Origin: Chloroflexota bacterium
Lineage (GTDB): Bacteria > Chloroflexota > Anaerolineae > UBA4142
Reading direction: 5' to 3'
Length of the DNA stretch: 64,000 nucleotides
Assembly: GCA_016208315.1 (NCBI GenBank)
Contig: JACQYF010000146.1
Span: forward strand, 1-64,000
A program made the translations under genes and the position numbers. The notes beneath the pieces were generated by a model. That model searched no databases. It was not told the DNA's origin and worked only from the letters and a program-made list of their open reading frames with translations. Shown in pieces: positions 34,745-43,549 of the stretch (positions within the stretch are counted from its first letter, which is position 1; each line of letters starts with the position of its first letter).

Positions 34745-35896
34745 ATGGCTGAAAACCTTCAAGCCGACGTGCTGGCCGAGGAGATCAAGTCAACCGTATC
34801 GAAAGCCGAAGATCAGGTCTCGGTCGCGTCGAATTGGAAACTGGTCTGGTGGCGTTTTAAAAAGAATCGCCTCGCGCTTATCAGCGTCGTCGTCTTGGCC
34901 CTCTTTTACGCCATCGTGCTGGTCCCCGATTTTTTCGCAACCGCGGACCCTGAGGCGACCGAGGCCCGCGCCGCGTTCATTCCCTCGCAGGGGCTAAATT
35001 TCTTCGACGAATCGGGTTTCCATCCCTGGGTGCCCGCGCTCGTCGGCAAGCGCAACGCGGTGACCTTGCGGATGGAATGGGCGATTGATGCATCGAAAAA
35101 AACCTATCTGCGTTTGTTCGCGCCGGGGTTTAAATACTCGGTCCTCGGGCTGTTCCAAACGGATATTCACTTGGTTGGACTGGAAGACCAAAAATCCGAC
35201 GAAAAGTTGTATCTTTTCGGAAGCGACCGGTTGGGACGCGACCAGTTTTCGCGGATGATGTACGGCACGCGCACCTCGATGACCGTGGGCTTGTTCGCCG
35301 TCGCGCTCAGTGTGATTCTGGGGATATTGCTGGGCGGCATCTCGGGTTATTTTGGCGGCTGGGTGGACCTGATTATCCAGCGCGCCATCGAGTTGCTCCA
35401 AGCGCTCCCGACCATTCCCATCTGGCTCGCAATGACCGCGGCGCTGCCGCAGGACTGGCGACCTGACCAAGTCTTTTTCGCGATCACGGTGATTCTCGCG
35501 TTCATCGGCTGGACGACACTCGGACGAGAGGTGCGCGGGCGATTCCTATCGCTGCGCGAGGAAGATTTCGTGCTGGCGGCTGACTTGGCGGGATGCAGCC
35601 AGCTCCGCATCATCACTCACCACATGGTACCCGCGTTCATGAGCCACATTATCGCGACGAGCACGCTCGCCATTCCGGTCATGATCATTAGCGAGACGTC
35701 GCTGAGCTATTTGGGGTTGGGCATTCGACCGCCCGCGATCAGTTGGGGCGTTTTGCTGCAAGAGGCGCAGAACATCCAGACGTTTGCGCAAGCGCCGTGG
35801 CTGCTCATTCCCGGCCTCTTCGTCATCATTGCGGTGCTCGCCTTCAACCTCGTCGGCGACGGTTTGCGCGACGCAGCGGATCCGTACGGGCACTAG
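34745..35896 (+). CDS. ABC importer permease, DppC/OppC type
   Basis: 383 aa, starting 3 bases after the first permease, so translation is probably coupled. First helix ALISVVVLALFYAIVLVPDFF. A long extracytoplasmic insert (about 65-165) follows, and the usual LFGSDRLGRDQFSRMMYGTR motif begins the core. The coupling loop is DFVLAADLAGCSQLRIITHHMVP. The inserted segment makes it longer than the roughly 300 residues usual for DppC. The TAG stop lies at the edge of the following word palindrome. Confidence 0.92.
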   Translation: MAENLQADVLAEEIKSTVSKAEDQVSVASNWKLVWWRFKKNRLALISVVVLALFYAIVLVPDFFATADPEATEARAAFIPSQGLNFFDESGFHPWVPALVGKRNAVTLRMEWAIDASKKTYLRLFAPGFKYSVLGLFQTDIHLVGLEDQKSDEKLYLFGSDRLGRDQFSRMMYGTRTSMTVGLFAVALSVILGILLGGISGYFGGWVDLIIQRAIELLQALPTIPIWLAMTAALPQDWRPDQVFFAITVILAFIGWTTLGREVRGRFLSLREEDFVLAADLAGCSQLRIITHHMVPAFMSHIIATSTLAIPVMIISETSLSYLGLGIRPPAISWGVLLQEAQNIQTFAQAPWLLIPGLFVIIAVLAFNLVGDGLRDAADPYGH

Positions 35897-35966
35897 TCAG
35901 TAAACAGTAAACAGTGAACAGTGAACAGATCTTAGTGTTAACTGTTGACTGTTGACTGTTCACTTG
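35896..35966. repeat. Word palindrome of AGTAAACAGT/ACTGTTGACT type
   Basis: AGTAAACAGTAAACAGTGAA on the left is answered by GTTAACTGTTGACTGTTGAC and GTTCACT on the right, with a GATCTTA-type loop. It sits between the second permease and the first ATPase, within the importer operon. A GAGAG site precedes the next start. Confidence 0.88.
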
Positions 35967-35977
35967 AGAGATAGTCA

Positions 35978-37003
35978 ATGAACAATCAAACTCCTTTACT
36001 TTCAGTACGCGACCTAAAAACCTACTTTTATATGGACGAAGGCATTGTCAAAGCCGTGGACGGTGTGAGCTTTGACGTGCACGCGGGACAGGTCTTTGGC
36101 ATCGTCGGCGAAAGCGGCTGCGGCAAGAGCGTGACGATGAAAGCGCTTTTGCGCATCGTCGAGCCGCCGGGGCGCATTGCCGGCGGCGAGATTCTGCTCA
36201 ACAAGTCCAAAAACGGACAGCCGCAGATCGTTGACCTGGCAAAACTCAATGCCAACGGCGACGAGATGCGCGCAATTCGCGGCGGCGAGATTGCACTGAT
36301 TCCGCAAGAGCCAATGTCGTCATTCAGCCCGGTGCATACCATTGGCGATCAGATCGTCGAGGCGATCCAGCTTCATCGCCCGATGCCCAAGGACGCGGCG
36401 CGCAAAACCGCGGTTGATTTGCTCAAGGATGTGGGCATCCCGATGCCGGAACAGCGGCTGAACGAATATTCGTGGCAGCTCAGCGGCGGCTTGCGCCAGC
36501 GCGCGATGATCGCGATGGCGCTCTCGTGCCACCCGCGCTTGCTGATCGCCGATGAGCCGACCACCGCGATTGATGTTACGACGCAAGCCCAGGTGCTGCG
36601 GTTGCTGCGCAATCTTCAGCGCGAGCACAACGCCGCGATCATTTTCATCACGCATGACCTCGGCGTGATCGCGCAAATGGCCGATTACGTGATGGTGATG
36701 TATCTTGGCTTGGTGATGGAGCAAGGCCCGGTGGACGACATTTTCCACAATCCCAAACACCCCTACACCCAGGCCCTTCTGCGCTCGATCCCAAGCGTGA
36801 ATTCGACCCCGCACGTCACGCTGCCGACGATCAGCGGTTCGATTCCACACCCGTTCAACAAGCCAAAGGGTTGTCCATTCCATCCGCGCTGCACCAAGCG
36901 TATCGTGGGCAAATGCGACGTGAGTATTCCTCCACTCAAATTGGTCGGCGAAAAACAATCGGTCAGTTGTGTTTTGTACGAGGATGTAGAGGTGCCAGCA
37001 TGA
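35978..37003 (+). CDS. ABC importer ATPase, DppD type
   Basis: 341 aa. Walker A is [10 protein letters not shown], signature [12 protein letters not shown], Walker [14 protein letters not shown] and the switch His is in IFITHDLGV. The C-terminal oligopeptide-transporter domain has [16 protein letters not shown] with a further Cys (SVSCVLYED), a pattern that in some relatives holds an iron-sulphur cluster. It powers import together with the next gene, whose ATG overlaps this stop. Confidence 0.92.
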   Translation: MNNQTPLLSVRDLKTYFYMDEGIVKAVDGVSFDVHAGQVFGIVGESGCGKSVTMKALLRIVEPPGRIAGGEILLNKSKNGQPQIVDLAKLNANGDEMRAIRGGEIALIPQEPMSSFSPVHTIGDQIVEAIQLHRPMPKDAARKTAVDLLKDVGIPMPEQRLNEYSWQLSGGLRQRAMIAMALSCHPRLLIADEPTTAIDVTTQAQVLRLLRNLQREHNAAIIFITHDLGVIAQMADYVMVMYLGLVMEQGPVDDIFHNPKHPYTQALLRSIPSVNSTPHVTLPTISGSIPHPFNKPKGCPFHPRCTKRIVGKCDVSIPPLKLVGEKQSVSCVLYEDVEVPA

Positions 37004-38019
37004 CGATGTCCAATGGTCAGCCGTTACTTGAGGTAAAAAACCTTCGCAAATACTTTCCGATCAAGAAAGGATTATTCCGCAGCACCGTCGGCAACGTCCG
37101 CGCGGTAGACGACGTGACGTTCTTTATCAACGAAGGCGAAACGCTCGGCTTGGTCGGTGAGAGCGGCTGCGGCAAGACGACCGCCTCGCGCTGCATCTTG
37201 CGTGCACTGGTCCCAACGAGCGGCGAGATGTTGTTCCGCCCGAAAAAGGGTGAAATCGTTGACCTCTCGAAATTGTCGCGCAGAGAATTGCATCCGATTC
37301 GCCCGCAAATGCAGATGATCTTCCAGGATCCTTATGGCTCGCTCAATCCCCGCATGACGCTCTTTGACATTGTCGGCGAGCCGTTGCTGGTGAACGGTAT
37401 GTCGAACCGCAAAGAGCGCACGGAACGCGTCGCCGAGTTGCTGCGCCTGGTCGGCTTGCGCGCGGAATACATGCAGCGATTCCCGCACGCGTTCAGCGGC
37501 GGGCAGCGACAGCGCATCGGCATTGCCCGCGCTCTCGCGCTCCACCCGCGCCTCGTCGTCGCGGACGAGCCGGTCTCGGCGCTCGACGTTTCGGTGCAGG
37601 CGCAGATTCTGAACTTGATGCTCGAACTGCAAAAGCAGCTTCACCTCACCTATCTTTTCGTCGCGCACAACCTCAGCGTGGTCAAGCACATTTGCGACCG
37701 CGTCGCGGTGATGTATGTCGGCAAGCTGGTGGAGATGGCGACGACCGAAGAACTGTATCACCATCCCAAGCATCCTTACACCGCCGCGCTGATGGCGGCC
37801 GTCCCCGTCGCCGACCCGCGCATCAAAACGGGCAGCGTCGAACTCAAGGGCGAAGTGCCCAGCCCGGCAAATCCGCCATCCGGCTGCTACTTCCACCCGC
37901 GCTGCGAGTACGCAATAGACCGATGCCGCCAAGACGCGCCCGTGTTCCGCGAAATCACGCCCGGCCATTTCGTCAGTTGCCACCGTGCCGACGAATTGAA
38001 TCTGCCGGGGATTGCCTAA
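37000..38019 (+). CDS. ABC importer ATPase, DppF type
   Basis: 339 aa from [12 protein letters not shown], overlapping the DppD-type gene by ATGA; the track start is 43 codons early. Walker [12 protein letters not shown], signature [15 protein letters not shown], Walker [14 protein letters not shown] and switch His in LFVAHNLSV. The C-terminal Cys-rich tail is [15 protein letters not shown] with FVSCHRAD. It completes a five-gene importer (binding protein, two permeases, two ATPases). Confidence 0.92.
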   Translation: MTMSNGQPLLEVKNLRKYFPIKKGLFRSTVGNVRAVDDVTFFINEGETLGLVGESGCGKTTASRCILRALVPTSGEMLFRPKKGEIVDLSKLSRRELHPIRPQMQMIFQDPYGSLNPRMTLFDIVGEPLLVNGMSNRKERTERVAELLRLVGLRAEYMQRFPHAFSGGQRQRIGIARALALHPRLVVADEPVSALDVSVQAQILNLMLELQKQLHLTYLFVAHNLSVVKHICDRVAVMYVGKLVEMATTEELYHHPKHPYTAALMAAVPVADPRIKTGSVELKGEVPSPANPPSGCYFHPRCEYAIDRCRQDAPVFREITPGHFVSCHRADELNLPGIA

Positions 38020-38021
38020 CC

Positions 38022-38110
38022 AGTCCCAGGTTCCAAGTCACAAGTTCCATTTGTGACCTGTAACCTGTGACCTGGGACTTGAGACCTGCGACCTGAGACT
38101 TGTGACATGC
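38022..38110. repeat. Word palindrome of GACCTGTGACCTG type containing the next start codon
   Basis: CCAGTCCCAGGTTCCAAGTC on the left is answered by ACCTGTGACCTGGGACTTG, followed by three more GA(C/G)(A/C)CTG-type words. The ATG of the epimerase lies inside the final word (TGTGACATGCGACTTG), with no separate Shine-Dalgarno site. Confidence 0.8.
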
Positions 38111-38925
38111 GACTTGCCCAATCTTCCTTCGTCTATTTCAACCACTCATTGCAAGATGCCATCCGCCGCCTGCATCAATTCGGTTACGAGGGCATCGAGA
38201 TTTGGGGCGGGCGACCGCACATGTATCGCCACGACCTCGACGCGGAATTGGACAGCATTAAGCAACTGCTCGACGAATTCGAGATGACCGTCCCCAACTT
38301 CATCCCGGCGCAATTCCGCTATCCCTCGATTCTCTCGTCTTCCAACGAGGCCGTTCGTCGCGACAGTGTGCGATACATCGAGGACGCGATTGACAACGCG
38401 CTGCGGTTGGGCGCGCCGTCCGTCAGCTTGTGCGCGGGGATGACGCTGCACGGCGAGAGCGTAGAAAAGGGCTGGGCGCAGTTGCGGCAGAGCATCGTCG
38501 AGTTGCTGGATTACACGGACAAAACCGACCTACGTCTCCTGATCGAACCGGCGCACCATTGGGAAAGCACGCTCATCCTCACCGTCAGGGACGGCTTGCG
38601 AATGATCCGCGAGATTGGCTCCGAGCGGTTGGGTATTTGCCTCGACACGGGACACGCGAACGTCAACGGCGAAGACCTCGCGCAAGCGGTCGCGATGCTG
38701 AACGGCGTGCCGCTGCACATTCACGTTGACGACAACAATGGCGACAGCGACACCCACGCGATTCCCGGCGAAGGCAGCATCAGCTTTGCTCCGTTTGTTC
38801 AGGCGCTCAAGGCAATCAACTATCAAGGGTTTGTCTCGGCGGAATTGGGATTCCAGTACACGCTGGAGCCGGACGCGGCGGTACAGAAGACGCGCGAAGC
38901 GCTGAGCGAAATGTTTGCGGTGTGA
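38107..38925 (+). CDS. FrlC-like sugar (phosphate) epimerase/isomerase
   Basis: 272 aa. An AP-endonuclease-2/xylose isomerase-type TIM barrel. The N-terminal FGYEGIEIWGGRPHMYRHDL and the C-terminal SDTHAIPGEG closely resemble the fructoselysine 3-epimerase FrlC as I recall it. Metal ligands are the Glu in LLIEPAHHWES, the Asp/His in CLDTGHAN, the His in HIHVDDN and the Glu in FVSAELG. It would epimerise a ketose or ketose derivative at C3 or interconvert aldose and ketose. The start codon is embedded in the preceding word repeat. Confidence 0.82.
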   Translation: MRLAQSSFVYFNHSLQDAIRRLHQFGYEGIEIWGGRPHMYRHDLDAELDSIKQLLDEFEMTVPNFIPAQFRYPSILSSSNEAVRRDSVRYIEDAIDNALRLGAPSVSLCAGMTLHGESVEKGWAQLRQSIVELLDYTDKTDLRLLIEPAHHWESTLILTVRDGLRMIREIGSERLGICLDTGHANVNGEDLAQAVAMLNGVPLHIHVDDNNGDSDTHAIPGEGSISFAPFVQALKAINYQGFVSAELGFQYTLEPDAAVQKTREALSEMFAV

Positions 38926-39356
38926 GAATGGCATCGGAACACAACACCGAATTAAGGAAGAAAGGAACGTCGGTTTCCATACGATGGCGTTCCGCGAGCG
39001 CGCGGGAGATCGGACGATCAATCGTCCGCCTCAATAGGCGAAAACTCGATAAATCGAGTTGACGCATCCAATCGGTGTTCAACCGATTTCTAGCTTTGTT
39101 AGCCGTCGTGTTTCGGCTAAAGCCCCCCTTTGGGGCAACCGACGGCGTTCGGCGACATCCAATCAACATTCATCTGTGGTTGCGAGCGAAGCGAAGCAAT
39201 CTTCCCTACCTACATCAAGTCCTGATGCGCAGGGAGAGGTGGTAGTTCGTAGTCAGCGACGCAGCGCAGCGGAGTCGCGTTGTTCACCTTGCAAAACGCG
39301 ACTCCACAAACTACGCTCCGTCGCTGACTACAAACACTTTGAAACAGGAAAGGGTA
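38926..39356. repeat. Palindrome array in a 431-bp gene-free gap
   Basis: No gene is visible. Five small hairpins follow one another, each with different arms: CGGACGAT/ATCGTCCG (39011-39028), AACTCGAT/ATCGAGTT (39043-39060), AATCGGT/ACCGATT (39070-39088), TTAGCCG/CGGCTAA (39099-39120) and GCCCC/GGGGC (39122-39136). A half copy of the GTCATTGCGAGCG family follows (39178-39240). Then comes a nested palindrome with 13-bp outer arms (39249-39261, 39319-39331) and 9-bp inner arms (39271-39279, 39297-39305). Confidence 0.8.
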
Positions 39357-40934
39357 ATGTCTAGAGTTCGCGTTATTTCCGCTCAAGACGCCGCCGCGCT
39401 CATTCCGGGCGGCGCAATTGTGTGTGTGAGTTCGTCGTCGGGTCTGAATACGCCCGACGCAATTCTGCAAGCAATCGGGGAACGGTTCGCCAAAACGGGC
39501 GAGCCGCGGAACCTCACCACCATTCATCCCATCGCTTCCGGCGACATGTATGGCATCGCCGGGATTGATCACCTCGCGCAGCCGGGCCTGCTCAAGCGCG
39601 TCGTCGCGGGGTCGTACCCCAGCGGCCCCACGTCCATGCCGTCTCCCAAGATTTGGCAAATGATAGACGGCGACGAAATCGAGGCGTACAATTTTCCGAG
39701 CGGCACGCTGTTTCACATGCTCCGCGAGGCCGCGGCCAAACGACCGGGCGTGCTGACCAAAGTCGGACTCGATACGTTCATTGATCCGCGCCGGCAGGGC
39801 GGGCGCATGAACAACATCACGCTAGCCGACATCGTGCGCGTGGTCGAGTTCGACGGCGACGAGTGGTTGTATTTCAAAGCGATTCAGCCCGACGTTGCCA
39901 TCATCCGCGGCACCACCAGCGACGAATACGGCAACATCTCGATGGAACACGAAGGCGCGTTCCTCGGCGCGTATGATGCCGCGCTCGCCGCGCACAACAA
40001 TCGCGGCACAGTGATCGCGCAGGTGAAGCGATTGACGACCGCAGGCGCGCTGCACCCGCAACTGGTGCGCGTGCCCGGCATTCTCGTTGATTACGTCATC
40101 GTCGTGCCCGATCAATGGCAGGCGACGCAAACGCCGTACGATCCCGCGATCAGTGGTGAGGTACGCCGCCCGCTGACCGAGTTCACTCCGCTGCCGTTCA
40201 ACATTGAGAAAGTGATCGCGCGGCGCGCGGCGATGACGCTGCGGCAAGGCGAAGCGGTCAACCTCGGTTTCGGCATCTCGGCGCTTGTCCCCGAAATTCT
40301 GCTCGAAGAGGGACTGCACGATGCGGTGACGTGGGTCATCGAGCAAGGCGCGGTGGGCGGGCTGCCGCTGACCGGTTTCCCGTTCGGCTGCGCGGTCAAC
40401 GCCCAAGCCATCGTCCCCTCGCCCGATCAGTTCACGTACTTTCAAGGCGGCGGGTTTGATCGCAGTCTGCTGTCGTTCATGCAAGTGGATCGTCACGGCA
40501 ACGTGAACGTCTCGCGCTTGAAATCGCGTCCGCACGTCACCGCGGGCGCAGGCGGATTCGTCGACATCACCGCGCACGCGCGCCACATCGCGCTGAGCGG
40601 CAATTTCACGACGGGTGGATTGGAATTGGCGGTCGAGGACGGCGAACTGCACATTCTCAAAGAGGGCAAGGTTCGCAAATTCATACCCGAGGTCGAACAC
40701 GTTACGATGAGCGGCTGTCGCGCGCGCGAATCCAATCAAGAGATTTTGTTCATCACCGAACGCTGTGTCATCAAACTCGAACCCGCAGGGTTGACCGTGA
40801 TGGAGATTGCGCCGGGTGCTGATCTGGAGCGCGACGTGCTGGCGCAAGCCGACATTGAGTTGCGGGTCAGCCCGGATTTGCAGACTATGGACGCACGCTT
40901 GTTCAGGCCGGAGCCGATGGGGTTGAAAATCTGA
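39357..40934 (+). CDS. Family I CoA-transferase, alpha-beta fused
   Basis: 525 aa from MSRVRVISAQ, with AGGAAAGGG upstream; the track ORF is 6 codons longer. Residues 1-260 and 285-515 are the two halves of acetate/3-oxoacid/propionate CoA-transferase (YdiF/Pct-like). The catalytic Glu fits WVIEQGAVGGLPL. Such enzymes move CoA between an acyl-CoA and a free carboxylic acid such as acetate, lactate or propionate. It begins a tightly packed run: one-base overlap with the MaoC gene, then ATGA with the next. Substrate undetermined. Confidence 0.88.
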   Translation: MSRVRVISAQDAAALIPGGAIVCVSSSSGLNTPDAILQAIGERFAKTGEPRNLTTIHPIASGDMYGIAGIDHLAQPGLLKRVVAGSYPSGPTSMPSPKIWQMIDGDEIEAYNFPSGTLFHMLREAAAKRPGVLTKVGLDTFIDPRRQGGRMNNITLADIVRVVEFDGDEWLYFKAIQPDVAIIRGTTSDEYGNISMEHEGAFLGAYDAALAAHNNRGTVIAQVKRLTTAGALHPQLVRVPGILVDYVIVVPDQWQATQTPYDPAISGEVRRPLTEFTPLPFNIEKVIARRAAMTLRQGEAVNLGFGISALVPEILLEEGLHDAVTWVIEQGAVGGLPLTGFPFGCAVNAQAIVPSPDQFTYFQGGGFDRSLLSFMQVDRHGNVNVSRLKSRPHVTAGAGGFVDITAHARHIALSGNFTTGGLELAVEDGELHILKEGKVRKFIPEVEHVTMSGCRARESNQEILFITERCVIKLEPAGLTVMEIAPGADLERDVLAQADIELRVSPDLQTMDARLFRPEPMGLKI

Positions 40935-41362
40935 TGGACACTTTCCCTGTTCACATCGGCGACGAAGTGACGTTCTCGAAAACGGTGTCTGAGAGCGATG
41001 TGTACTTGTTCGCGGGCATCACGGGCGATCTGTCGCCGAATCACGTGAACGAAGAATTCATGCAGCGCACGCGCTACGGGCGGCGCATTGCCCACGGGGC
41101 GCTCCTCGTCGGCTATATGTCGAATTGCTCGACAGCCATCTGCGCGCGCGCAAACACGCCGAATGAAACGCCTGTGTCGCTCGGCTACGACCGCATCCGT
41201 TTTATCGCGCCCGTCTTTATCGGCGATACGATCACGGTGACGTACCGCGTCGCCGAAATTGATGCGGCGAAACGCGAATCGAAGGCCGACGTGCGCGTGA
41301 CCGCGCGCGGCGAACTGTGCGCGGTCGCGACGCACATTCTGCGCTGGGTGGGCAACGGATGA
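40934..41362 (+). CDS. MaoC-like hydratase/dehydratase
   Basis: 142 aa, one-base overlap with the CoA-transferase stop. Hot-dog fold with the catalytic Asp/His motif FAGITGDLSPNHVNEEF and GRRIAHGALL. R-specific enoyl-CoA hydratases and related acyl-CoA dehydratases share this pattern. With the CoA-transferase it could activate and then dehydrate or hydrate a short acyl group. The paired genes have no obvious link to the nag genes beyond position. Confidence 0.88.
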   Translation: MDTFPVHIGDEVTFSKTVSESDVYLFAGITGDLSPNHVNEEFMQRTRYGRRIAHGALLVGYMSNCSTAICARANTPNETPVSLGYDRIRFIAPVFIGDTITVTYRVAEIDAAKRESKADVRVTARGELCAVATHILRWVGNG

Positions 41363-42021
41363 AACGAGCTCTTGCAATCATACTTGGGGCAACTGCGGCA
41401 GCGGTCGCGTACGCGCTCCTCGTGCGTCCGTGGATGCAACAATGGGGCGCGACGAGCGAAGAAGTTAGTCGCGCGTTGCCCGGCGACGCATTGGTGCGGA
41501 ATGCCAAGCTGAACGCGACACACGCCGTGACTATTCACGCGCCGGTCACCCAAGTGTGGCAGTGGCTCGTGCAGATCGGACAGGGGCGCGGCGGGTTTTA
41601 CAGCTACGATTTGATCGAGAACTTGATGGGACTCGACATTCACAGTGCGGATCGGATCGTGCCCGAGTTGCAGTACTTGCGGGCGGGAGACAAAATTCCC
41701 CTTGCCCCCAACGGATTTGGTGTGCCGGTCGCCATCCTTGAGCCGGGCCGCGCGCTCGTTCTGCACGGCGACACGCGTCTCGATCCCGCCGCGATCCCGA
41801 CGATGAAGCCGGGCGACTATTTCGCGGTCACGTGGGGCTGGTTTCTCGAAGAGATTGACGCGCACACCATGCGCTTGATCGAGCGCTGGCGCGCGGATTG
41901 GAAACCCAGCTTGCAGCAAACGATCTTTATGCGCGCGTTTCTCGAACCCGGCGCATTCTTGATGGAACGCAAAATGCTGCTCGGCATCAAAGAGCGCGCT
42001 GAATCTGCCCGAACATCCTAA
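41359..42021 (+). CDS. SRPBCC-type membrane-anchored protein
   Basis: 220 aa from MKRALAIILGA, ATGA overlap with the MaoC gene; the track start is 14 codons early. One N-terminal transmembrane helix (AIILGATAAAVAYALLV), then a START/polyketide cyclase-like fold (VTIHAPVTQVWQWLVQIGQGRGGFYSY, DYFAVTWGWFLEEI). Such proteins bind hydrophobic ligands. No catalytic residue can be assigned and the role in this operon is unknown. Confidence 0.7.
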   Translation: MKRALAIILGATAAAVAYALLVRPWMQQWGATSEEVSRALPGDALVRNAKLNATHAVTIHAPVTQVWQWLVQIGQGRGGFYSYDLIENLMGLDIHSADRIVPELQYLRAGDKIPLAPNGFGVPVAILEPGRALVLHGDTRLDPAAIPTMKPGDYFAVTWGWFLEEIDAHTMRLIERWRADWKPSLQQTIFMRAFLEPGAFLMERKMLLGIKERAESARTS

Positions 42022-42039
42022 TTGACGGAGAACAGCGAC

Positions 42040-42378
42040 TTGAATCACTCTTGGATCGAGGAATTCCCCGGCTCGGTTATCGCTTGCGATGAGAATGGAA
42101 TTATCCTGGAGATGAATGCCAAAGCGGCGAAGGGCTATGCCGACCGCGGGGGCAAAGCACTCATCGGCTCGAATTTGCTCGATTGTCACTCAGAAGCATC
42201 GCGCGCCAAGGTTGCGCAATTGTTAGAAACCAAGCAACTCGGCGTGTATACTATCGAGAAGAACGGCATCAAGAAATTGGTTTATCATTCGCCGTGGTAC
42301 CAGGATGGCAAATACGCGGGCATTGTCGAACTCGTGGTCGAGATTCCGTTCGAGATGCCGCATTTCGTTCGAAAGTAG
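42040..42378 (+). CDS. Stand-alone PAS-domain protein
   Basis: 112 aa from TTG at 42040, preferred because GGAG lies 9 bases upstream; the track start is a TTG at 42022 directly abutting the previous stop. The whole protein is a single PAS fold (GSVIACDENGIILEMNAKAA, YHSPWYQDGKYAGIVELVVE). There is no kinase or output domain, so it may sense a small ligand or redox state for a partner. It lies between the SRPBCC and NagA genes within the same run. Confidence 0.75.
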   Translation: MNHSWIEEFPGSVIACDENGIILEMNAKAAKGYADRGGKALIGSNLLDCHSEASRAKVAQLLETKQLGVYTIEKNGIKKLVYHSPWYQDGKYAGIVELVVEIPFEMPHFVRK

Positions 42379-42385
42379 GTTCACA

Positions 42386-43549
42386 ATGACTCGGCTAGCT
42401 GTCGTCAACGGTCGCGTCGTTCTGCCCAACGCGGTCGTAACTGGCAAGGCAGTCGTTATCGAAGAGCAGAAGATCGCCGGCATTGCCGATGCGGATGAAC
42501 TTGGCTCGGAGATCGAGCGAGTGGATGTGGGCGGGCGTCTGATCACGCCGGGCTTGATTGACATTCACACGCACGGCGCGCTGGGGCACACGTTCAACGA
42601 GCCAACCGCAGAGGCATTCGGGACGATCACGGAGATAAATGCGCGGCGCGGTGTTACGTCGCTGCTCGCCACGCTCGCGCCCGCGCCAATCCCTGACCTC
42701 GTTCGCTGTCTCGAGTTTTGTCGCGGGTGGATGCGCGGCGATCACGCGGGTTCGCAGGTTCTCGGCATGCACTTGGAAAGCCCGTACGCGAGCCCCGCGC
42801 AAAAAGGCGCGCTCGATCCGCAGAATCTTCGCACGCCCGACGACGGCACTGCCGATACACTGCTCGAATATCACGACGCGATCAAGATCATGACTTTCGC
42901 GCCGGAGCTGCCGGGCGCCCTGGAATTTACTGCAAAGCTCGTCCGGCTCGGCATCGTCCCATCGGCGGGGCACAGTTCGGCCAAAGAGGAGCAGGTGCTC
43001 CCGGCGATAGAGCGCGGCCTGCGGCATATCACGCACATCTGGAGCGCGCAGTCGTCCACGATTCGCGAAGGGCCGTGGCGCAAGCCGGGCCTGCTCGAAG
43101 TATCGCTCACCTGCGATGGGTTGACTGTCGAGATGATTGCCGACAATCGGCATCTCCCGCCGACGTTGATGAAGCTGGCGTACAAATGTATCGGGCCTGA
43201 TCGCCTGTGCGCGATTTCGGATGCGACGAGCGGCGCGGGACTGCCGGACGGATCGCGCTTTAGAATGGGCGGCATGGAGTACGAGGTGCGCGACGGGGTC
43301 GGGATGATGTTCGACCGCAGCGCGTTTGCGGGCAGCACGACACTCGTCAATCAGATGATTCCGATCCTAACCGATGTCGTCGGTATCCCGCTCGCCGAGG
43401 CGATTCGGATGCTGACGCTGACGCCCGCGCGCGTGATCGGCATCCAAGATCGCGTCGGCTTGCTTGAGCCAGGCAAGCCCGCCGACCTTGCGATTTTCGA
43501 CGACGACTATTCTGCCTGGCGCACGATGATTCGAGGGCAATGGGTATGA
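42386..43549 (+). CDS. nagA: NagA-like N-acetylhexosamine-6-phosphate deacetylase
   Basis: 387 aa from MTRLAVVNGR; the track start is 27 codons early. Amidohydrolase TIM barrel with PGLIDIHTHGALGH, metal-binding His in SAGHSSAKE and HITHIWSAQSS, and the catalytic Asp in ISDATSGAGL. It differs from classical NagA at two substrate motifs: HLESPYASPAQKGAL replaces HLEGPF...KGAH, and THIWSAQSS replaces THLFNAM. This could mean an altered acyl or sugar group. It overlaps NagB. Expected reaction: removal of an acetyl group from an amino-sugar phosphate. Confidence 0.82.
   Translation: MTRLAVVNGRVVLPNAVVTGKAVVIEEQKIAGIADADELGSEIERVDVGGRLITPGLIDIHTHGALGHTFNEPTAEAFGTITEINARRGVTSLLATLAPAPIPDLVRCLEFCRGWMRGDHAGSQVLGMHLESPYASPAQKGALDPQNLRTPDDGTADTLLEYHDAIKIMTFAPELPGALEFTAKLVRLGIVPSAGHSSAKEEQVLPAIERGLRHITHIWSAQSSTIREGPWRKPGLLEVSLTCDGLTVEMIADNRHLPPTLMKLAYKCIGPDRLCAISDATSGAGLPDGSRFRMGGMEYEVRDGVGMMFDRSAFAGSTTLVNQMIPILTDVVGIPLAEAIRMLTLTPARVIGIQDRVGLLEPGKPADLAIFDDDYSAWRTMIRGQWV

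Noticed and set aside
31536-38019. Dedicated dipeptide transporter
   Set aside because: The Dpp names describe family only. The large binding protein and surrounding sugar genes favour an oligosaccharide or sugar derivative.
39059-39364. 101-aa ORF in the palindrome array
   Set aside because: It is made of repeat sequence and runs past the supported CoA-transferase start in another frame.
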